A DNA stretch of 64,000 nt, taken from contig NZ_STFG01000011.1 in NCBI RefSeq assembly GCF_004833285.1, positions 58,401 through 122,400 on the forward strand, in the 5' to 3' direction. Shown here one piece after another: positions 36,379 to 46,516 of this stretch; position 1 is the first letter of the stretch; each line of letters starts with the position of its first letter. Source of the stretch: Lampropedia puyangensis. Lineage in GTDB: Bacteria > Pseudomonadota > Gammaproteobacteria > Burkholderiales > Burkholderiaceae_C. Below the pieces are notes generated by a model that did not search any database, was not told where the DNA came from, and saw nothing but the letters and a program-made list of their open reading frames with translations. The translations under genes were made by a program, and so were the position numbers.

Positions 36379-36804
36379 ATGTCTTCCATTCCTACCGTCT
36401 CCCTTCCTACTGATATGGAGCTGGTCCTCAAAGTCATTCCCATGCCCAAGGACAGCAACAGCAATGGTGACATTTTTGGCGGTTGGGTCATGGCCCAGGT
36501 TGATCTAGCCGGCTCAGTACTACCTGCACGCTATACAGGCGGGAGAATGGCCACCGTTGCGGTCAATGAGTTCATCTTCAAACAACCCGTGCAGGTTGGT
36601 GACTTGCTGTCGTTTTACTCCAAAGTCACAAAACTGGGGCGCACCTCCGTGCAGGTCTTGGTCGAAGTTTTTGCCGAACGCCGAGCCTTAGGCAATCAAT
36701 ACGTCAAAGTGACCGAAGCCACACTGACCTATGTCGCCATTGATGAACAAGGCCGCCCACGCCCATTGCCCATTACGGAGTTGCAGCCACGCAGGCAATA
36801 TTGA
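36379..36804 (+). CDS. yciA: Acyl-CoA thioesterase, YciA type
   Basis: A 141-residue hotdog acyl-CoA hydrolase with the catalytic Asp-containing signature NSNGDIFGGWVMAQVDLAG, FIFKQPVQVGDLLSFY and VTEATLTYVAID, as in YciA, which hydrolyses a broad range of acyl-CoAs. The ATG at 36379 has AGG 9 nt upstream; an in-frame TTG at 36349 is less likely. Monocistronic, convergent with lgt across a shared terminator. Confidence 0.88.
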   Translation: MSSIPTVSLPTDMELVLKVIPMPKDSNSNGDIFGGWVMAQVDLAGSVLPARYTGGRMATVAVNEFIFKQPVQVGDLLSFYSKVTKLGRTSVQVLVEVFAERRALGNQYVKVTEATLTYVAIDEQGRPRPLPITELQPRRQY

Positions 36805-36814
36805 CAGTCCCCAA

Positions 36815-36850
36815 ACAAAAGCCCCGGTCTATTGACCGGGGCTTTTGTTT
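36815..36850. terminator. Bidirectional terminator between yciA-type gene and lgt
   Basis: A 15-bp perfect stem: ACAAAAGCCCCGGTC (36815-36829) and its complement (36834-36848) around a 4-nt TATT loop, A-rich on the left and T-rich on the right, so it can act in both directions. Confidence 0.93.
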
Positions 36851-36865
36851 TGCGCTTATCGCTTG

Positions 36866-37684
36866 TTATGGTGCTATCGTGGCACGCTTGCCTGCCCATA
36901 CCCAAACAGCCACGCCGGCTAACACCATGGGAACGCACAGCCATTGCCCCATACTCATGCCCAGCGACAACAGGCCAAGAAAGTCATCCGGCTCACGGAA
37001 AAACTCTGCAATGAAACGCAATGCGCCATAGCCCATCAAAAATACAGCCGCCACACGGCCTTGGGCATGCTCCTTACGGGCAAACAGCCACAAGATAATA
37101 AAAAGCAGAACCCCTTCAAGTAGAAACTGGTAAATCTGTGACGGATGGCGCGGTAACAAGCTACCGCTTTGCGGAAACACCATGCCCCAAGGCAAATCCA
37201 ATGGGGCAAAACGGCCCCATAACTCACCATTGATGAAGTTGCCTATGCGGCCAGCAGCAAAGCCCAAAGGCACACACGGCGCAACAAAATCGGCCACCTG
37301 CCAAAACGATCGCTTGCGCGTGACACAAAACCACACCATCGCCACGATAGAGCCAATCAAGGCACCATGAAACGCCATGCCCCCTTTATTGATCATGACG
37401 ATTTCAAGCGGATTGGCCAAGTAGTAACCAGGCTTGTAAAACAGCACATAGCCTAGGCGCCCCCCTAAAATGATGCAAATGACCCCAATGAAGAGCAAGT
37501 CCTCTACATCACGCGTATGCCACACCCCTTGCTGGACCAAGCGGTCATAAGGCGGCTGCTTGAGCCGCTGGCGCCCCAAAATCATGAAAAGGATGAAGCC
37601 CACCAGATAAGTCAATCCATACCAATGGACCGCCAGCGGGCCCACTTGTAGCGCTATCGGGTTGATTTCGGGGTACATCAGCAT
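36866..37684 (-). CDS. lgt: Prolipoprotein diacylglyceryl transferase Lgt
   Basis: Inner-membrane enzyme that adds diacylglycerol from phosphatidylglycerol to the lipobox Cys of prolipoproteins, the first step of lipoprotein maturation. 272 residues, seven membrane helices, with the [14 protein letters not shown] opening, catalytic [12 protein letters not shown] and the Lgt signature [17 protein letters not shown] 37684 or the ATG two codons later could be the start; no strong ribosome site separates them. It serves the lipoproteins of the window such as LptE, BamE and the PAP2 protein. Confidence 0.96.
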   Translation of the reverse strand: MLMYPEINPIALQVGPLAVHWYGLTYLVGFILFMILGRQRLKQPPYDRLVQQGVWHTRDVEDLLFIGVICIILGGRLGYVLFYKPGYYLANPLEIVMINKGGMAFHGALIGSIVAMVWFCVTRKRSFWQVADFVAPCVPLGFAAGRIGNFINGELWGRFAPLDLPWGMVFPQSGSLLPRHPSQIYQFLLEGVLLFIILWLFARKEHAQGRVAAVFLMGYGALRFIAEFFREPDDFLGLLSLGMSMGQWLCVPMVLAGVAVWVWAGKRATIAP

Positions 37685-37737
37685 GTCAAAGCCGCCTGTT
37701 CTTTCAAGTCAAATAGTCCAATGGCTGGGCCACCCCG

Positions 37738-38733
37738 TCACTGCGGAACATAGCCCAAATCGTTGATGATGCGCCCCCAGGTTTTGCTGTATGCCGCTTC
37801 GGCATCGTGCAATTGCTGGTGGTTCATGTAATCCACGGTCATGCCCCAGTCTTCAAGTTGTTTGCGCACTTCTGGGATTTGAAGCACTTTTTGCGTGGCT
37901 TGCTCCCATTGCGCAATTTTTTCTGCGGGCATACCTTTTGGAGCAAAAAAACCATAGAACGGAGGATCTTCAAATCCTGCCACGCCAATCTCCGCAAAGG
38001 TCGGCACATCGGGCAGCACCGCTTGGCGCTTGCTGCCCAAAACATTCAAAATACGCACCCGGCCGGACTTGTTCAACTCAATCAACTCAGGCAAGGTCGC
38101 AAAGCCTGCTTGAATTTGCGCGCCCATCAAGTCCGCCAGCATGGGGCCGCTGCCGCGGTATGGCACGGTCTCAATATCCAAGTCGTATTTCTTATCGAGC
38201 ACCTTGGCAATGAACTCCAAGGTCGAGGCGGGCGCGGGCACGCCAATTGCACGCATAGGTGCACTGGTTTGCGCCTTAACCCACTCCACATACTCGTGAA
38301 AGGTTTTTGCCGGGTGCGATGCGGTGACCGCAAAGGCGTTGACAAACGTGGCCACACCGGCAACGGCCTGAAAGTCAGCTTCCGTGTTAAAGCCCGGAAC
38401 TTTGACCACTTTGGGCACGATAGTGACCGTATGGTCATGCGAGAAAAAAACCGTATTCCCGTCAGGCGCAGCAGCTTTCAGTGCTTGCGCTGCAATTTGC
38501 CCACCAGCACCAGGACGGTTGTCCACGACAAAATTCATACCCATTTCTTTTTGCAAATGCACGGCCAACAAACGTGCCAACGCATCCGAGCCGCCTCCGG
38601 GGGGGAATCCCACCAAAATGCTCACTGGTCGGCTCGATTGTGCGAACGCCATCGGCCATTGCGCAGCCGCAGCGGCAACTGCAGCCGTTTGCAAACCCAA
38701 ACCCAGCCATTTACGGCGATTGAATGTCGTCAT
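37738..38733 (-). CDS. Bug-family tripartite tricarboxylate transporter substrate-binding protein
   Basis: A 331-residue periplasmic binding protein of the TctC/Bug family, which is greatly expanded in Burkholderiales. The signal peptide contains NRRKWLGLGLQ, possibly Tat-dependent, with cleavage near MAFA. Mature motifs: ILVGFPPGGGSDALARLLA, VDNRPGAGGQIAAQAL and GFEDPPFYGFFAPKG. No TctA/TctB membrane genes adjoin it, as is usual for orphan Bug proteins. AAGGAG precedes ATG 38733 by 10 nt. Ligand unknown, probably a carboxylate. Confidence 0.92.
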   Translation of the reverse strand: MTTFNRRKWLGLGLQTAAVAAAAAQWPMAFAQSSRPVSILVGFPPGGGSDALARLLAVHLQKEMGMNFVVDNRPGAGGQIAAQALKAAAPDGNTVFFSHDHTVTIVPKVVKVPGFNTEADFQAVAGVATFVNAFAVTASHPAKTFHEYVEWVKAQTSAPMRAIGVPAPASTLEFIAKVLDKKYDLDIETVPYRGSGPMLADLMGAQIQAGFATLPELIELNKSGRVRILNVLGSKRQAVLPDVPTFAEIGVAGFEDPPFYGFFAPKGMPAEKIAQWEQATQKVLQIPEVRKQLEDWGMTVDYMNHQQLHDAEAAYSKTWGRIINDLGYVPQ

Positions 38734-38924
38734 GGGAAGTCGTCTCCTTGGATTTTTCAATAGTCAGTCGTGTTGGCCCAGCCTCGCCTAAGGCAACGTT
38801 GGACGCATTGAGCCAAGCGGGGGCATCATCATGACAGAAGAATGTTGTTTTTCAGGCCTGAACCGACAAAAACCACGCGAGTGACCACGCAAGAGCGCCC
38901 AATGCACCAAGCCGAGTTGACGAT

Positions 38925-40427
38925 TTATTTGCGCGATTTACCACCACCGAGCAATCCACCTAAAACACCGCGCAGCAACTCGCGCCCCATGCGGTTAGCC
39001 TGCGTGCGTACGGTGGATTTGAGGACCGATTGCACCAAACCATCTTTTTTGCCGCCGCGAGGGCCCGTGGTACCAAACAAAAAGTCATTAACCATACCAC
39101 CCAGTCCACTGCTTTCTTGCGACTGGGTTTGCGCCTGCTCCATTTTGTCATTGGCACGCGCTGCCAACACTTCATAAGCGGACTCGCGATCCACCACCTT
39201 CTCATAAACGCCAGCAACCAATGATTTTTGCATCAGTTGTTGGCGCTGCTCGGCAGTGATGGGGCCAATCTGACTGCCGGGTGGTGCCACAAAAGCACGC
39301 TCGGTAATACCAGGGCTGCCCTTGGTATCCAAAAAGCTGACGAGGGCTTCGCCCACAGCCAACTCGGTAATGGCTTGCTCAATATCCAAACCGGGTTTGG
39401 GTCGCATGGTCTGCGCGGTGGCCTTAACCGCCTTTTGGTCACGGGGCGTAAAAGCGCGCAAAGCGTGCTGCACACGGTTGCCCAACTGCGCCAGGACGGT
39501 GTCCGGAATATCGGTAGGGTTTTGCGTCACAAAATAGACACCGACCCCTTTGGAGCGAATCAGTCGCACCACCAGCTCAATACGCTCAAGCAAGGCTTTA
39601 GGGGCATCATTGAAAAGCAAATGCGCCTCATCAAAAAAGAACACCAGTTTGGGTTTTTCAGGGTCACCAATTTCTGGCAGATGCTCAAACAGCTCTGAAA
39701 GCATCCACAGCAAGAACGTGGCATACAAGCGCGGTGCATTCATCAACTGGTCTGCCGCCAAAATATTGATATAGCCGTGGCCATTGGCGTCCGTTTGCAT
39801 GAAATCTGCAATGTCCAACATGGGCTCGCCAAAGAATAAGTCGCCCCCCTCTTGCTCAATCTGCAACAGCGCACGTTGAATCGCCCCAACGCTGGCGGCA
39901 CTGATATTGCCGTACGTGGTACGGTATTCAGATGCATTGTCTGCCACGTGCTGCAGCATGGCTCGCAAGTCCTTCATATCGAGAATCAACAGACCACTGT
40001 CGTCGGCCACTTTGAACACGATATTAAGAATGCCGCTTTGGGTCTCGTTCAAGCCCATCATGCGCGCCAGCAACAAAGGGCCCATGTCAGACACTGTCGC
40101 CCGCACCGGGTGCCCACTTTTGCCAAACACATCCCAAAACATGGTTGGCGCGGCATAAGGGGCTGGCTGGTCAATACCGCGCTGGGCCAAAGTGGCGGCC
40201 ATCTTCTCGCCAATGCTGCCGGCCTGACTGATACCAGAGAGATCGCCCTTCACATCAGCCAAAAACACAGGCACGCCAATTCGCGAGAACTGTTCTGCCA
40301 TGGCCTGCAAAGTCACCGTTTTACCCGTTCCGGTAGCCCCCGTAATCAACCCGTGGCGGTTAGCCAATGCAGGTAACAATACACAATCGGTATCCTGATT
40401 TTTCGCAATCAGTAATGGCTCAGTCAT
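38925..40427 (-). CDS. HerA-like ATPase, DUF853 (YjgR type)
   Basis: A 500-residue P-loop ATPase of the HerA/FtsK superfamily. Walker A is [11 protein letters not shown] near residue 30, Walker B is [12 protein letters not shown] near 265, followed by the [23 protein letters not shown] sensor segment (shortened here: [11 protein letters not shown]) and Q/R motifs. The C-terminal 80 residues are basic and Gly-rich ([11 protein letters not shown]). YjgR homologues are widespread and uncharacterised. It stands alone between the Bug gene and the divergent Nudix-MBL gene. Confidence 0.9.
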   Translation of the reverse strand: MTEPLLIAKNQDTDCVLLPALANRHGLITGATGTGKTVTLQAMAEQFSRIGVPVFLADVKGDLSGISQAGSIGEKMAATLAQRGIDQPAPYAAPTMFWDVFGKSGHPVRATVSDMGPLLLARMMGLNETQSGILNIVFKVADDSGLLILDMKDLRAMLQHVADNASEYRTTYGNISAASVGAIQRALLQIEQEGGDLFFGEPMLDIADFMQTDANGHGYINILAADQLMNAPRLYATFLLWMLSELFEHLPEIGDPEKPKLVFFFDEAHLLFNDAPKALLERIELVVRLIRSKGVGVYFVTQNPTDIPDTVLAQLGNRVQHALRAFTPRDQKAVKATAQTMRPKPGLDIEQAITELAVGEALVSFLDTKGSPGITERAFVAPPGSQIGPITAEQRQQLMQKSLVAGVYEKVVDRESAYEVLAARANDKMEQAQTQSQESSGLGGMVNDFLFGTTGPRGGKKDGLVQSVLKSTVRTQANRMGRELLRGVLGGLLGGGKSRK

Positions 40428-40600
40428 GGCGAGGGTCCTCTGTTCGATAGCGTAGATGGCACCATTTTAGGGGAGTCCCAAGGCACGTGGTTGACTGCGC
40501 CCACTGGCTCGTTTGGGATCTTGCGCCAGTGCCAGAAACGACAGCATACTTGCGCGTAGGCTGGTATAAGAGTCAGTCCTTTGTAGCCTTGGTCACCTGC

Positions 40601-42316
40601 ATGATTCGCCCTGACACCTTTCTCCACCCAAGCCTATCGCCTGTCACGCCAGAACCTGCCGTGACCTTGATTGTGGTGCGTGATCGAGAACAAGGCGGCA
40701 TGGAAGTCTTGCTTTCACGCCGCTCAGCCCAAGCACGCTTTGTGCCCAACGCGTATGTTTTTCCCGGTGGCCGGCTGGAAACAGACGATGCCGCACTGGC
40801 GCAACAAGGGCAATTTCGCCCAGCAGCCTCGCTGAACAACGCCACATTGGCCGCAGCGGCGGCCCGTGAATGCTTTGAAGAGTTAGGCCTGCTGTTCGCA
40901 CGCGATACCGAAGGCAACATGGTGAATCGCACGATGTTGGAACAAGCCCACCTTGACCGCAGTGGGCCATTGCTTGCGCAGTTGCACCACCATGGCTGGC
41001 ATTTGGCTCTGGATGGCATCTACCCTTTTGCCCACTGGATCACCGATCGCGATTACCCCCGTCGCTTTGACGTACCATTTTTGGTTGCTCACGCACCATC
41101 AGACCAAATAGCGGTGGCCGATGGAGCGGAGCAGTTCGATGCGCTCTGGCTGACACCCGCACAAGCGCTGGAACAGCATGCAGCAGGCCACATGCTGCTG
41201 GTGTACCCGACCATTCGCACACTGGAGCAACTGGCCCTCTATCGCAGTGCAGATGCGCTATTGCAGGCGTGCCAAAACGGCCCAGTCATGCCCCCCAGTT
41301 GCCCACGGGTAGGCTTTTCGCAGGGACAAGAAATCCGACTGATGGAGCATGAGCCTGGCTTTGGTGAATTGCACCTGGTGTGCCCAAACGGTGAACCCGC
41401 ACACGACATCGCATGGCAACACGAGCGGCCTGTGCCATTGCTGCGCCATATCCAGCGCCTCACGGCCCCCAACGCTGGCATGATGACCGGCCCTGGAACC
41501 AACACTTACTTGATTGGTGAGCCCAGCACCGGCTTCATCGTGATGGACCCCGGCCCAATAGAGCCCCAGCATCTGCAGCGCATCATGCAACACACGGGAG
41601 GAGATATCCGCCACATTGTCTGCACGCACTCGCACCCCGACCACTCACCCGGCGCAGCGCCCTTGCAAGCGATGGTGCAAGGTTGTGGGCATGCCGTGCC
41701 CGGTATTTACGGCATGTCCTCTGGCCCCTTTGCGCGGCAAGACAGCCAGTTCACGCCCGACCATGAACTGCGTACCGGAGATACGGTGCAACTGCAAGGG
41801 CAGCGTGCCAATGGCGACTCCATTACCCATACACTGCACGCCTTACACACCCCAGGCCACGCGGCAAACCATCTGTGCTTTGTCTTGCAAGAAGACGGCC
41901 TACTCTTCAGTGGCGACCATATTCTGGGTGGTTCCACAACAGTGGTCATCCCGCCAGACGGGGGCATGCAGGACTTTCTGGATTCACTTGACCAACTCTC
42001 TCTCGCATGCCAGCGATGGGACATCAGCTTCATCCTGCCTGCTCATGGCCACGTGCTCGACTGCGCCCCCGAAGTAATCGCCCAGCTCAAAGCGCACCGC
42101 TTGCGACGCGAAACCAAAGTACTGCGCGCAATTGAACAAGCACCTCAAGGCACGGTAGAGGATTGGCTGGCCACCGCTTACGCGGATACACCGCCAGCGC
42201 TTTGGCCTGTGGCGCGGTTATCGCTACTGGCCCATGTGCAACGTTTGGCGTCCCTGCACCCCGCACTGGGCTTACAGCGCATTCCCATGCCTGAAGGCCT
42301 CGCAGCGCCACATTGA
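40601..42316 (+). CDS. Nudix hydrolase - MBL-fold metallohydrolase fusion
   Basis: A 571-residue two-domain enzyme. The N-terminal half (about 15-260) is Nudix-like: LLSRRSAQARFVPNAYVFPGG, then a RECFEELGLLF core of the Nudix box, with an insertion between the Gly and Glu parts. The C-terminal half (about 290-530) is a metallo-beta-lactamase fold of the LACTB2 type with PGTNTYLIG, zinc-binding THSHPDHSPG, HTPGHAANHLCF, FSGDHILGG and LPAHGH. LACTB2 relatives are nucleases, and MBL/Nudix CoA- or nucleotide-directed hydrolases are also known. Start at ATG 40601 is chosen because upstream residues (frame open to 40487) do not look conserved. Confidence 0.82.
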   Translation: MIRPDTFLHPSLSPVTPEPAVTLIVVRDREQGGMEVLLSRRSAQARFVPNAYVFPGGRLETDDAALAQQGQFRPAASLNNATLAAAAARECFEELGLLFARDTEGNMVNRTMLEQAHLDRSGPLLAQLHHHGWHLALDGIYPFAHWITDRDYPRRFDVPFLVAHAPSDQIAVADGAEQFDALWLTPAQALEQHAAGHMLLVYPTIRTLEQLALYRSADALLQACQNGPVMPPSCPRVGFSQGQEIRLMEHEPGFGELHLVCPNGEPAHDIAWQHERPVPLLRHIQRLTAPNAGMMTGPGTNTYLIGEPSTGFIVMDPGPIEPQHLQRIMQHTGGDIRHIVCTHSHPDHSPGAAPLQAMVQGCGHAVPGIYGMSSGPFARQDSQFTPDHELRTGDTVQLQGQRANGDSITHTLHALHTPGHAANHLCFVLQEDGLLFSGDHILGGSTTVVIPPDGGMQDFLDSLDQLSLACQRWDISFILPAHGHVLDCAPEVIAQLKAHRLRRETKVLRAIEQAPQGTVEDWLATAYADTPPALWPVARLSLLAHVQRLASLHPALGLQRIPMPEGLAAPH

Positions 42317-42459
42317 CCCTGCCGCTGCGCAATAAACAACGCATTTTTTGTCCTTTTCACGCGCAATCAAAGCAAATTGGCCCTCGATTTGCTTGCATGC
42401 TGGTAATCTCCCGCCTCACGCACCATCCAACTGTTCTTCACTACAAGGAGTCTTTGAGC

Positions 42460-43644
42460 ATGCATCCCCTCCACCGCGCCCTTGCCCCTGCCGTGCTGGC
42501 AGCCGTTGCCGCCCTGTGTGCAACGCAAACCGTCCATGCCGCCAGCGAAGTCAAGATTGGCCTGCTCAGCACCTTATCGGGCCCCGGTGCTGCACTGGGT
42601 ATTGATACGCGCGATGGATTCAATTTAGCCGTCAAACAACACAACGGACTTTTGGGCGGAATCAAAGCCAACGTCATTGTGGTGGATGACCAGCAAAGCC
42701 CCGATGCGGCCAAACAAACCACCGACCGCCTGCTCAAACGCGACAAAGTGGATTTCATGACGGGCGTGGTGTTTTCCAACATCATGCTGGCTATTGCACC
42801 ACCGGTGTTTGCCAACAAAACCTACTACATCAGCTCCAACGCGGGACCTTCCCAATTGGCTGGCGCGCAGTGCACCCCCTACTTTTTCAGTGCCTCGTAC
42901 CAAAACGACAATCTGCACGAAGCGGTCGGTCAAACCGTACAAGACAGGGGCTTCAAAAAAGTCGCCCTGCTCGCCCCGAACTACCCAGCTGGCAAAGATG
43001 CTTTGGCAGGCTTCAAACGCTACTACAAGGGCGAAGTGGCGATGGAAGCTTACACACCACTGCAGCAGTTGGACTACGGGGCAGAGCTCTCGCAAATGCG
43101 TGCGTCAGGCGCTGATGCGGTTTATATCTTCCTGCCCGGCGGGCTGGGCATCAACTTCATCAAGCAATTCAACGGGGCTGGTTTGGGCAAGGACATGACT
43201 TTGTTTGGCCCCGGTTTCTCTGCCGATGAAGACGTCATCACCGCCGTGGGCGAACCAATGGTGGGCATGTTCAACTCCTCGTTGTGGGCACACGATTTGG
43301 ACAATGCCGCTAACCAGCGTTTTGTCGCCGACTTCCAGAAAGAATATGGCCGCCTGCCAACGCTATACGCAGCGCAAGGCTACGACGCGGCCCAGCTCAT
43401 TGGCTCTGCTGTACAGGCCGTTGGAGGGGACTTGAAAAACAAAGAAGCGATTGGCCAGGCATTGCAAGCGGCGCAGTTTGAATCGGTACGCGGGCCTTTC
43501 AAATTCAACACCAACCACTACCCCATTCAAAACTACTACCTGCGCGAAGTGATCAAAGATGCCCAAGGCCGTGTGACCAACAAGCTCATTGGCACGGTGT
43601 TTGAAAACCATGCGGACGCGTACGCCAGCGCCTGCAAGATGTGA
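42460..43644 (+). CDS. livJ: Branched-chain amino-acid-type ABC transporter, substrate-binding protein
   Basis: A 394-residue periplasmic binding protein of the LivJ/AmiC type. Signal peptide ends near TVHA, then SEVKIGLLSTLSGPGAALG, DGFNLAVKQHNG, VVDDQQSPDAAKQTTDRLL and a two-lobed pattern to FKFNTNHYPIQNYY. AAGGAG precedes ATG 42460; the frame is open to 42313 but those residues are not a signal peptide. First gene of a five-gene transporter operon. The ligand may be an amino acid, amide or aromatic acid; the family alone does not tell, and the livJ name reflects the family only. Confidence 0.88.
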   Translation: MHPLHRALAPAVLAAVAALCATQTVHAASEVKIGLLSTLSGPGAALGIDTRDGFNLAVKQHNGLLGGIKANVIVVDDQQSPDAAKQTTDRLLKRDKVDFMTGVVFSNIMLAIAPPVFANKTYYISSNAGPSQLAGAQCTPYFFSASYQNDNLHEAVGQTVQDRGFKKVALLAPNYPAGKDALAGFKRYYKGEVAMEAYTPLQQLDYGAELSQMRASGADAVYIFLPGGLGINFIKQFNGAGLGKDMTLFGPGFSADEDVITAVGEPMVGMFNSSLWAHDLDNAANQRFVADFQKEYGRLPTLYAAQGYDAAQLIGSAVQAVGGDLKNKEAIGQALQAAQFESVRGPFKFNTNHYPIQNYYLREVIKDAQGRVTNKLIGTVFENHADAYASACKM

Positions 43645-43650
43645 TACCTC

Positions 43651-43677
43651 GCAGCAGCCCTGCATAAGGGCTGCTGC
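43651..43677 (+). repeat. Stem-loop between binding-protein and permease genes
   Basis: GCAGCAGCCCT (43651-43661) pairs with AGGGCTGCTGC (43667-43677) around a 5-nt loop, just after the binding-protein stop. No T tract follows. Such hairpins usually protect the upstream mRNA or partly stop transcription, giving more binding protein than permease. Confidence 0.65.
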
Positions 43678-43823
43678 GCCGCCAAATAACACGCTGCACG
43701 CGGCTTCCATGCCCCGCTGCAGCAGTACACACCAGAGCATGTGCCTGCGCTTACCCTGTGCAGGTGCGATTTTGATGGCCTCTTGCGCACACCCTCTTTT
43801 TTTCATTGTTTCCGTCTCCCCCC

Positions 43824-44744
43824 ATGAATACGATCCTGCTCTTGGAGCAATTGCTCAACGGATTGCAGTTTGGTCTGATGCTGTTCTTGCTCGCCGCAGG
43901 CCTGACTCTGGTCTTTGGCATCATGGACATGATCAACCTCGCCCACGGCTCGCTGTACATGATCGGGGCGTACTTGATCGCCTCCATCGCCACGGCCTCA
44001 GGTTCTTTTTGGCTGGGTTTGGCAGGCGGCATAGTGGCCACAGCACTGATTGGTCTTGTACTGGAAGCCACGGTGATCGCTCGGCTCTACAAACGTGACC
44101 ATCTATCTCAAGTCATGGGCACCTTTGCCATTTTGCTGATGGCCAATGAAGCGGTCCGCATGGTGTGGGGCCCGCAGCCCATTCAACTCTCCCCCCCTGC
44201 AGCTTTAGCTGGCCCGATCGAGTTGTTTCCCGGCTTTGCGTACCCTGCCTACCGGCTGTTTATTATTGCGGTGGGGCTATTGGTTGCCGGTTTGCTGTAC
44301 CTGCTGATCACCCGCACCCGCCTCGGTATGCAGGTGCGCGCAGGTGCATCCAACCGCGAGATGGCATTGGCCATGGGCGCCAATGTCCGTTGGTTATTCA
44401 GTGCCTTGTTTGCGTTTGGCGCGGCCCTGTGCGCCTTAGCCGGAGGCATGCTGGGGCCACTGCTCTCAGTGCAAGTCGGCATGGGCGAGAGCATTCTCAT
44501 TCTGGCCTTTGTGGTGATTGTCATTGGCGGCATTGGCTCCATTCGCGGCGCGCTGCTGGGCGCCTTGCTGGTGGGGTTGGTAGATACCGCTGGGCGCACG
44601 CTCATTCCTGTTTTTTTCCGCCAGATCATGGCCCCCGACATGGCAGCCAATGCTGGTCCAGCCGTGGCCTCATTGATGATTTACGTGCTCATGGCCGCCG
44701 TACTTTTTTTCAAACCCAACGGGCTTTTCCCCGCAAAAGGCTAA
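43824..44744 (+). CDS. livH: ABC transporter permease, LivH family
   Basis: A 306-residue inner-membrane permease with about eight helices. Family marks: LTLVFGIMDMINLAHGSLYMIGAY near the N terminus (core FGIMDMINLAHG), RTRLGMQVRAGASNREMALAMG cytoplasmic loop (core GMQVRAGASNRE), and GGIGSIRGALLGALLVG. ATG 43824 is the likely start. It pairs with the LivM-type permease 3 nt downstream. Confidence 0.92.
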   Translation: MNTILLLEQLLNGLQFGLMLFLLAAGLTLVFGIMDMINLAHGSLYMIGAYLIASIATASGSFWLGLAGGIVATALIGLVLEATVIARLYKRDHLSQVMGTFAILLMANEAVRMVWGPQPIQLSPPAALAGPIELFPGFAYPAYRLFIIAVGLLVAGLLYLLITRTRLGMQVRAGASNREMALAMGANVRWLFSALFAFGAALCALAGGMLGPLLSVQVGMGESILILAFVVIVIGGIGSIRGALLGALLVGLVDTAGRTLIPVFFRQIMAPDMAANAGPAVASLMIYVLMAAVLFFKPNGLFPAKG

Positions 44745-44747
44745 GCC

Positions 44748-45728
44748 ATGTCTGCCCACCACAGCCTGCTTGACCATCAGTTACGCGTTATACCCTCTTG
44801 CGTGACGCTGATCGCTTTGCTTGTACTGCCTTGGTTGCTGCAAGCCACGGGCCATGATTTCTACATTGGCGTGGTCAGTCGTATCCTGATTTTTGCATTG
44901 GCGGCGACCAGTTTGAATTTGATCTTAGGGTTTGGCGGCATGGTCAGTTTTGGGCATGCCGCATTCATCGGCATTGGCGCCTACACCGTGGGCATCTTGA
45001 TGCAATCGGGCATTACGTCTGCATGGCTCAGTTGGCCCCTGTCCATGTTGATGGGAGCCATTTTCGCTGCCTTCATGGGCGCCATCAGCCTGCGCACACG
45101 CGGCGTGTACTTCATCATGATCACGCTGGCCTTCGCACAAATGCTGTTTTATCTTATGGTCTCCCTCAAACCCTATGGCGGAGAAGATGGCTTGTCGCTG
45201 ATGCAGCGCTCAAACATCGGCTTAGGGCTGGACTTGAGCAACGACATCCACTTTTACTACGTCGTAGTGGCATTGTTTGCACTGGTGTTTGCCGGTCTGG
45301 CCAAGCTGCTCAATGCCCGTTTTGGCCATGCCCTGCAAGGTATTCGAGAAAATGAGACGCGCATGCAGGCGCTGGGCTACGCCGTCTACCGCTACCAACT
45401 CACCGCCTTTGTGCTGGCCGGTGCACTGGCTGCGCTAGCAGGAGCCCTACTGGCCAACCAATCGGGCTACGTCAGTCCGGCGGCCATGCAGTGGAGTCAG
45501 TCTGGCATGCTGCTGATCATGGTGATTCTCGGTGGCGTTGGTTACTTGTATGGGGGCTTGGTGGGGGCTGCTGCTTTCTTGTTGATGGAAGAGGTACTGG
45601 TGGCCTACACCATCCATTGGCAGTTCTATCTGGGAGCGGTGTTGCTGACGGTTGTACTGGTCGCACCCAATGGGATCTTGAGCTTGCCAACACGCTGGCA
45701 CCAGCGTACCACCAAGGGGCGGACATGA
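44748..45728 (+). CDS. livM: ABC transporter permease, LivM family
   Basis: A 326-residue permease with about nine helices. Seen: ATSLNLILGFGGMVSFGHAAFIGIGAY (core GFGGMVSFGHAAF), a RTRGVYFIMITLAFAQM segment and the EAA-like loop GHALQGIRENETRMQALGY (core IRENETRMQALG), as in LivM. Its TGA overlaps the ATG of the next gene by 4 nt. Confidence 0.92.
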   Translation: MSAHHSLLDHQLRVIPSCVTLIALLVLPWLLQATGHDFYIGVVSRILIFALAATSLNLILGFGGMVSFGHAAFIGIGAYTVGILMQSGITSAWLSWPLSMLMGAIFAAFMGAISLRTRGVYFIMITLAFAQMLFYLMVSLKPYGGEDGLSLMQRSNIGLGLDLSNDIHFYYVVVALFALVFAGLAKLLNARFGHALQGIRENETRMQALGYAVYRYQLTAFVLAGALAALAGALLANQSGYVSPAAMQWSQSGMLLIMVILGGVGYLYGGLVGAAAFLLMEEVLVAYTIHWQFYLGAVLLTVVLVAPNGILSLPTRWHQRTTKGRT

Positions 45729-46516
45729 CAGCGATTCTCCAAGTTCATGGTCTTGTTAAACAGTTTGGCGGGTTGATGGCCACCGACCACGCCAATTTGT
45801 CGGTTGAGCAAGGTGAACTGCACGCACTCATTGGCCCCAACGGCGCAGGTAAAACCACTCTGATTCACCAATTGTCAGGGGCATTGCCGCCCGACGCTGG
45901 CCGCATTGTTTTTGCCGGGCAAGAGATTACCGCGATGCCCATGCACCAACGCGCCCGTGCTGGTTTGGCGCGCTCCTACCAAATCACCAGTATCTTCCAG
46001 CGGCTGTCTGTACTTGATAACTTGGCACTGGCGTTGCAAAGCAAAAACGGCAGCAGCATGCGGTTCTTCCGTTCGGCACGCTCCGATGCGCCGCGGTACG
46101 AACAAGCCAGGGCACTGGCAGACCAAGTGGGGCTGAGCTCCAAAATTCAATCCCAAGCAGGCGCACTGTCACACGGTGAGCAGCGTCAACTGGAAATCGG
46201 CATGGTGCTGGCCTTGCGACCTCGCTTGATGCTGCTGGATGAACCCATGGCCGGCATGGGCGCTGAAGAATCTCAGCGTATGGTGCAATTGCTATTGACC
46301 TTGAAAAGCCACACCACCATGGTGCTAGTGGAGCATGATATGGATGCTGTTTTCCAACTCGCCGATCGCATTTCCGCTTTGGTCTTTGGCAAAGTCATTG
46401 CGACAGGCACGCCAGACACCATTCGCAAGCATCCTGATGTGCAGCAAGCCTACTTAGGCGACAGCGACGGGGGAAACGAAACTCAGAACGTGCACCAGCA
46501 AGGAGCTACGGCATGA
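45725..46516 (+). CDS. livG: ABC transporter ATP-binding protein, LivG family
   Basis: A 263-residue ATPase: Walker A GPNGAGKTTLIHQ near residue 38, signature LSHGEQRQLEIGMVL, Walker B LMLLDEPMAGMG and the switch His in VLVEHDMDAVF. The GMG after Walker B is a LivG mark. The start ATG 45725 overlaps the LivM stop; a longer frame from 45491 runs inside livM and is not used. Energises uptake with the LivF-type partner. Confidence 0.93.
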   Translation: MTAILQVHGLVKQFGGLMATDHANLSVEQGELHALIGPNGAGKTTLIHQLSGALPPDAGRIVFAGQEITAMPMHQRARAGLARSYQITSIFQRLSVLDNLALALQSKNGSSMRFFRSARSDAPRYEQARALADQVGLSSKIQSQAGALSHGEQRQLEIGMVLALRPRLMLLDEPMAGMGAEESQRMVQLLLTLKSHTTMVLVEHDMDAVFQLADRISALVFGKVIATGTPDTIRKHPDVQQAYLGDSDGGNETQNVHQQGATA

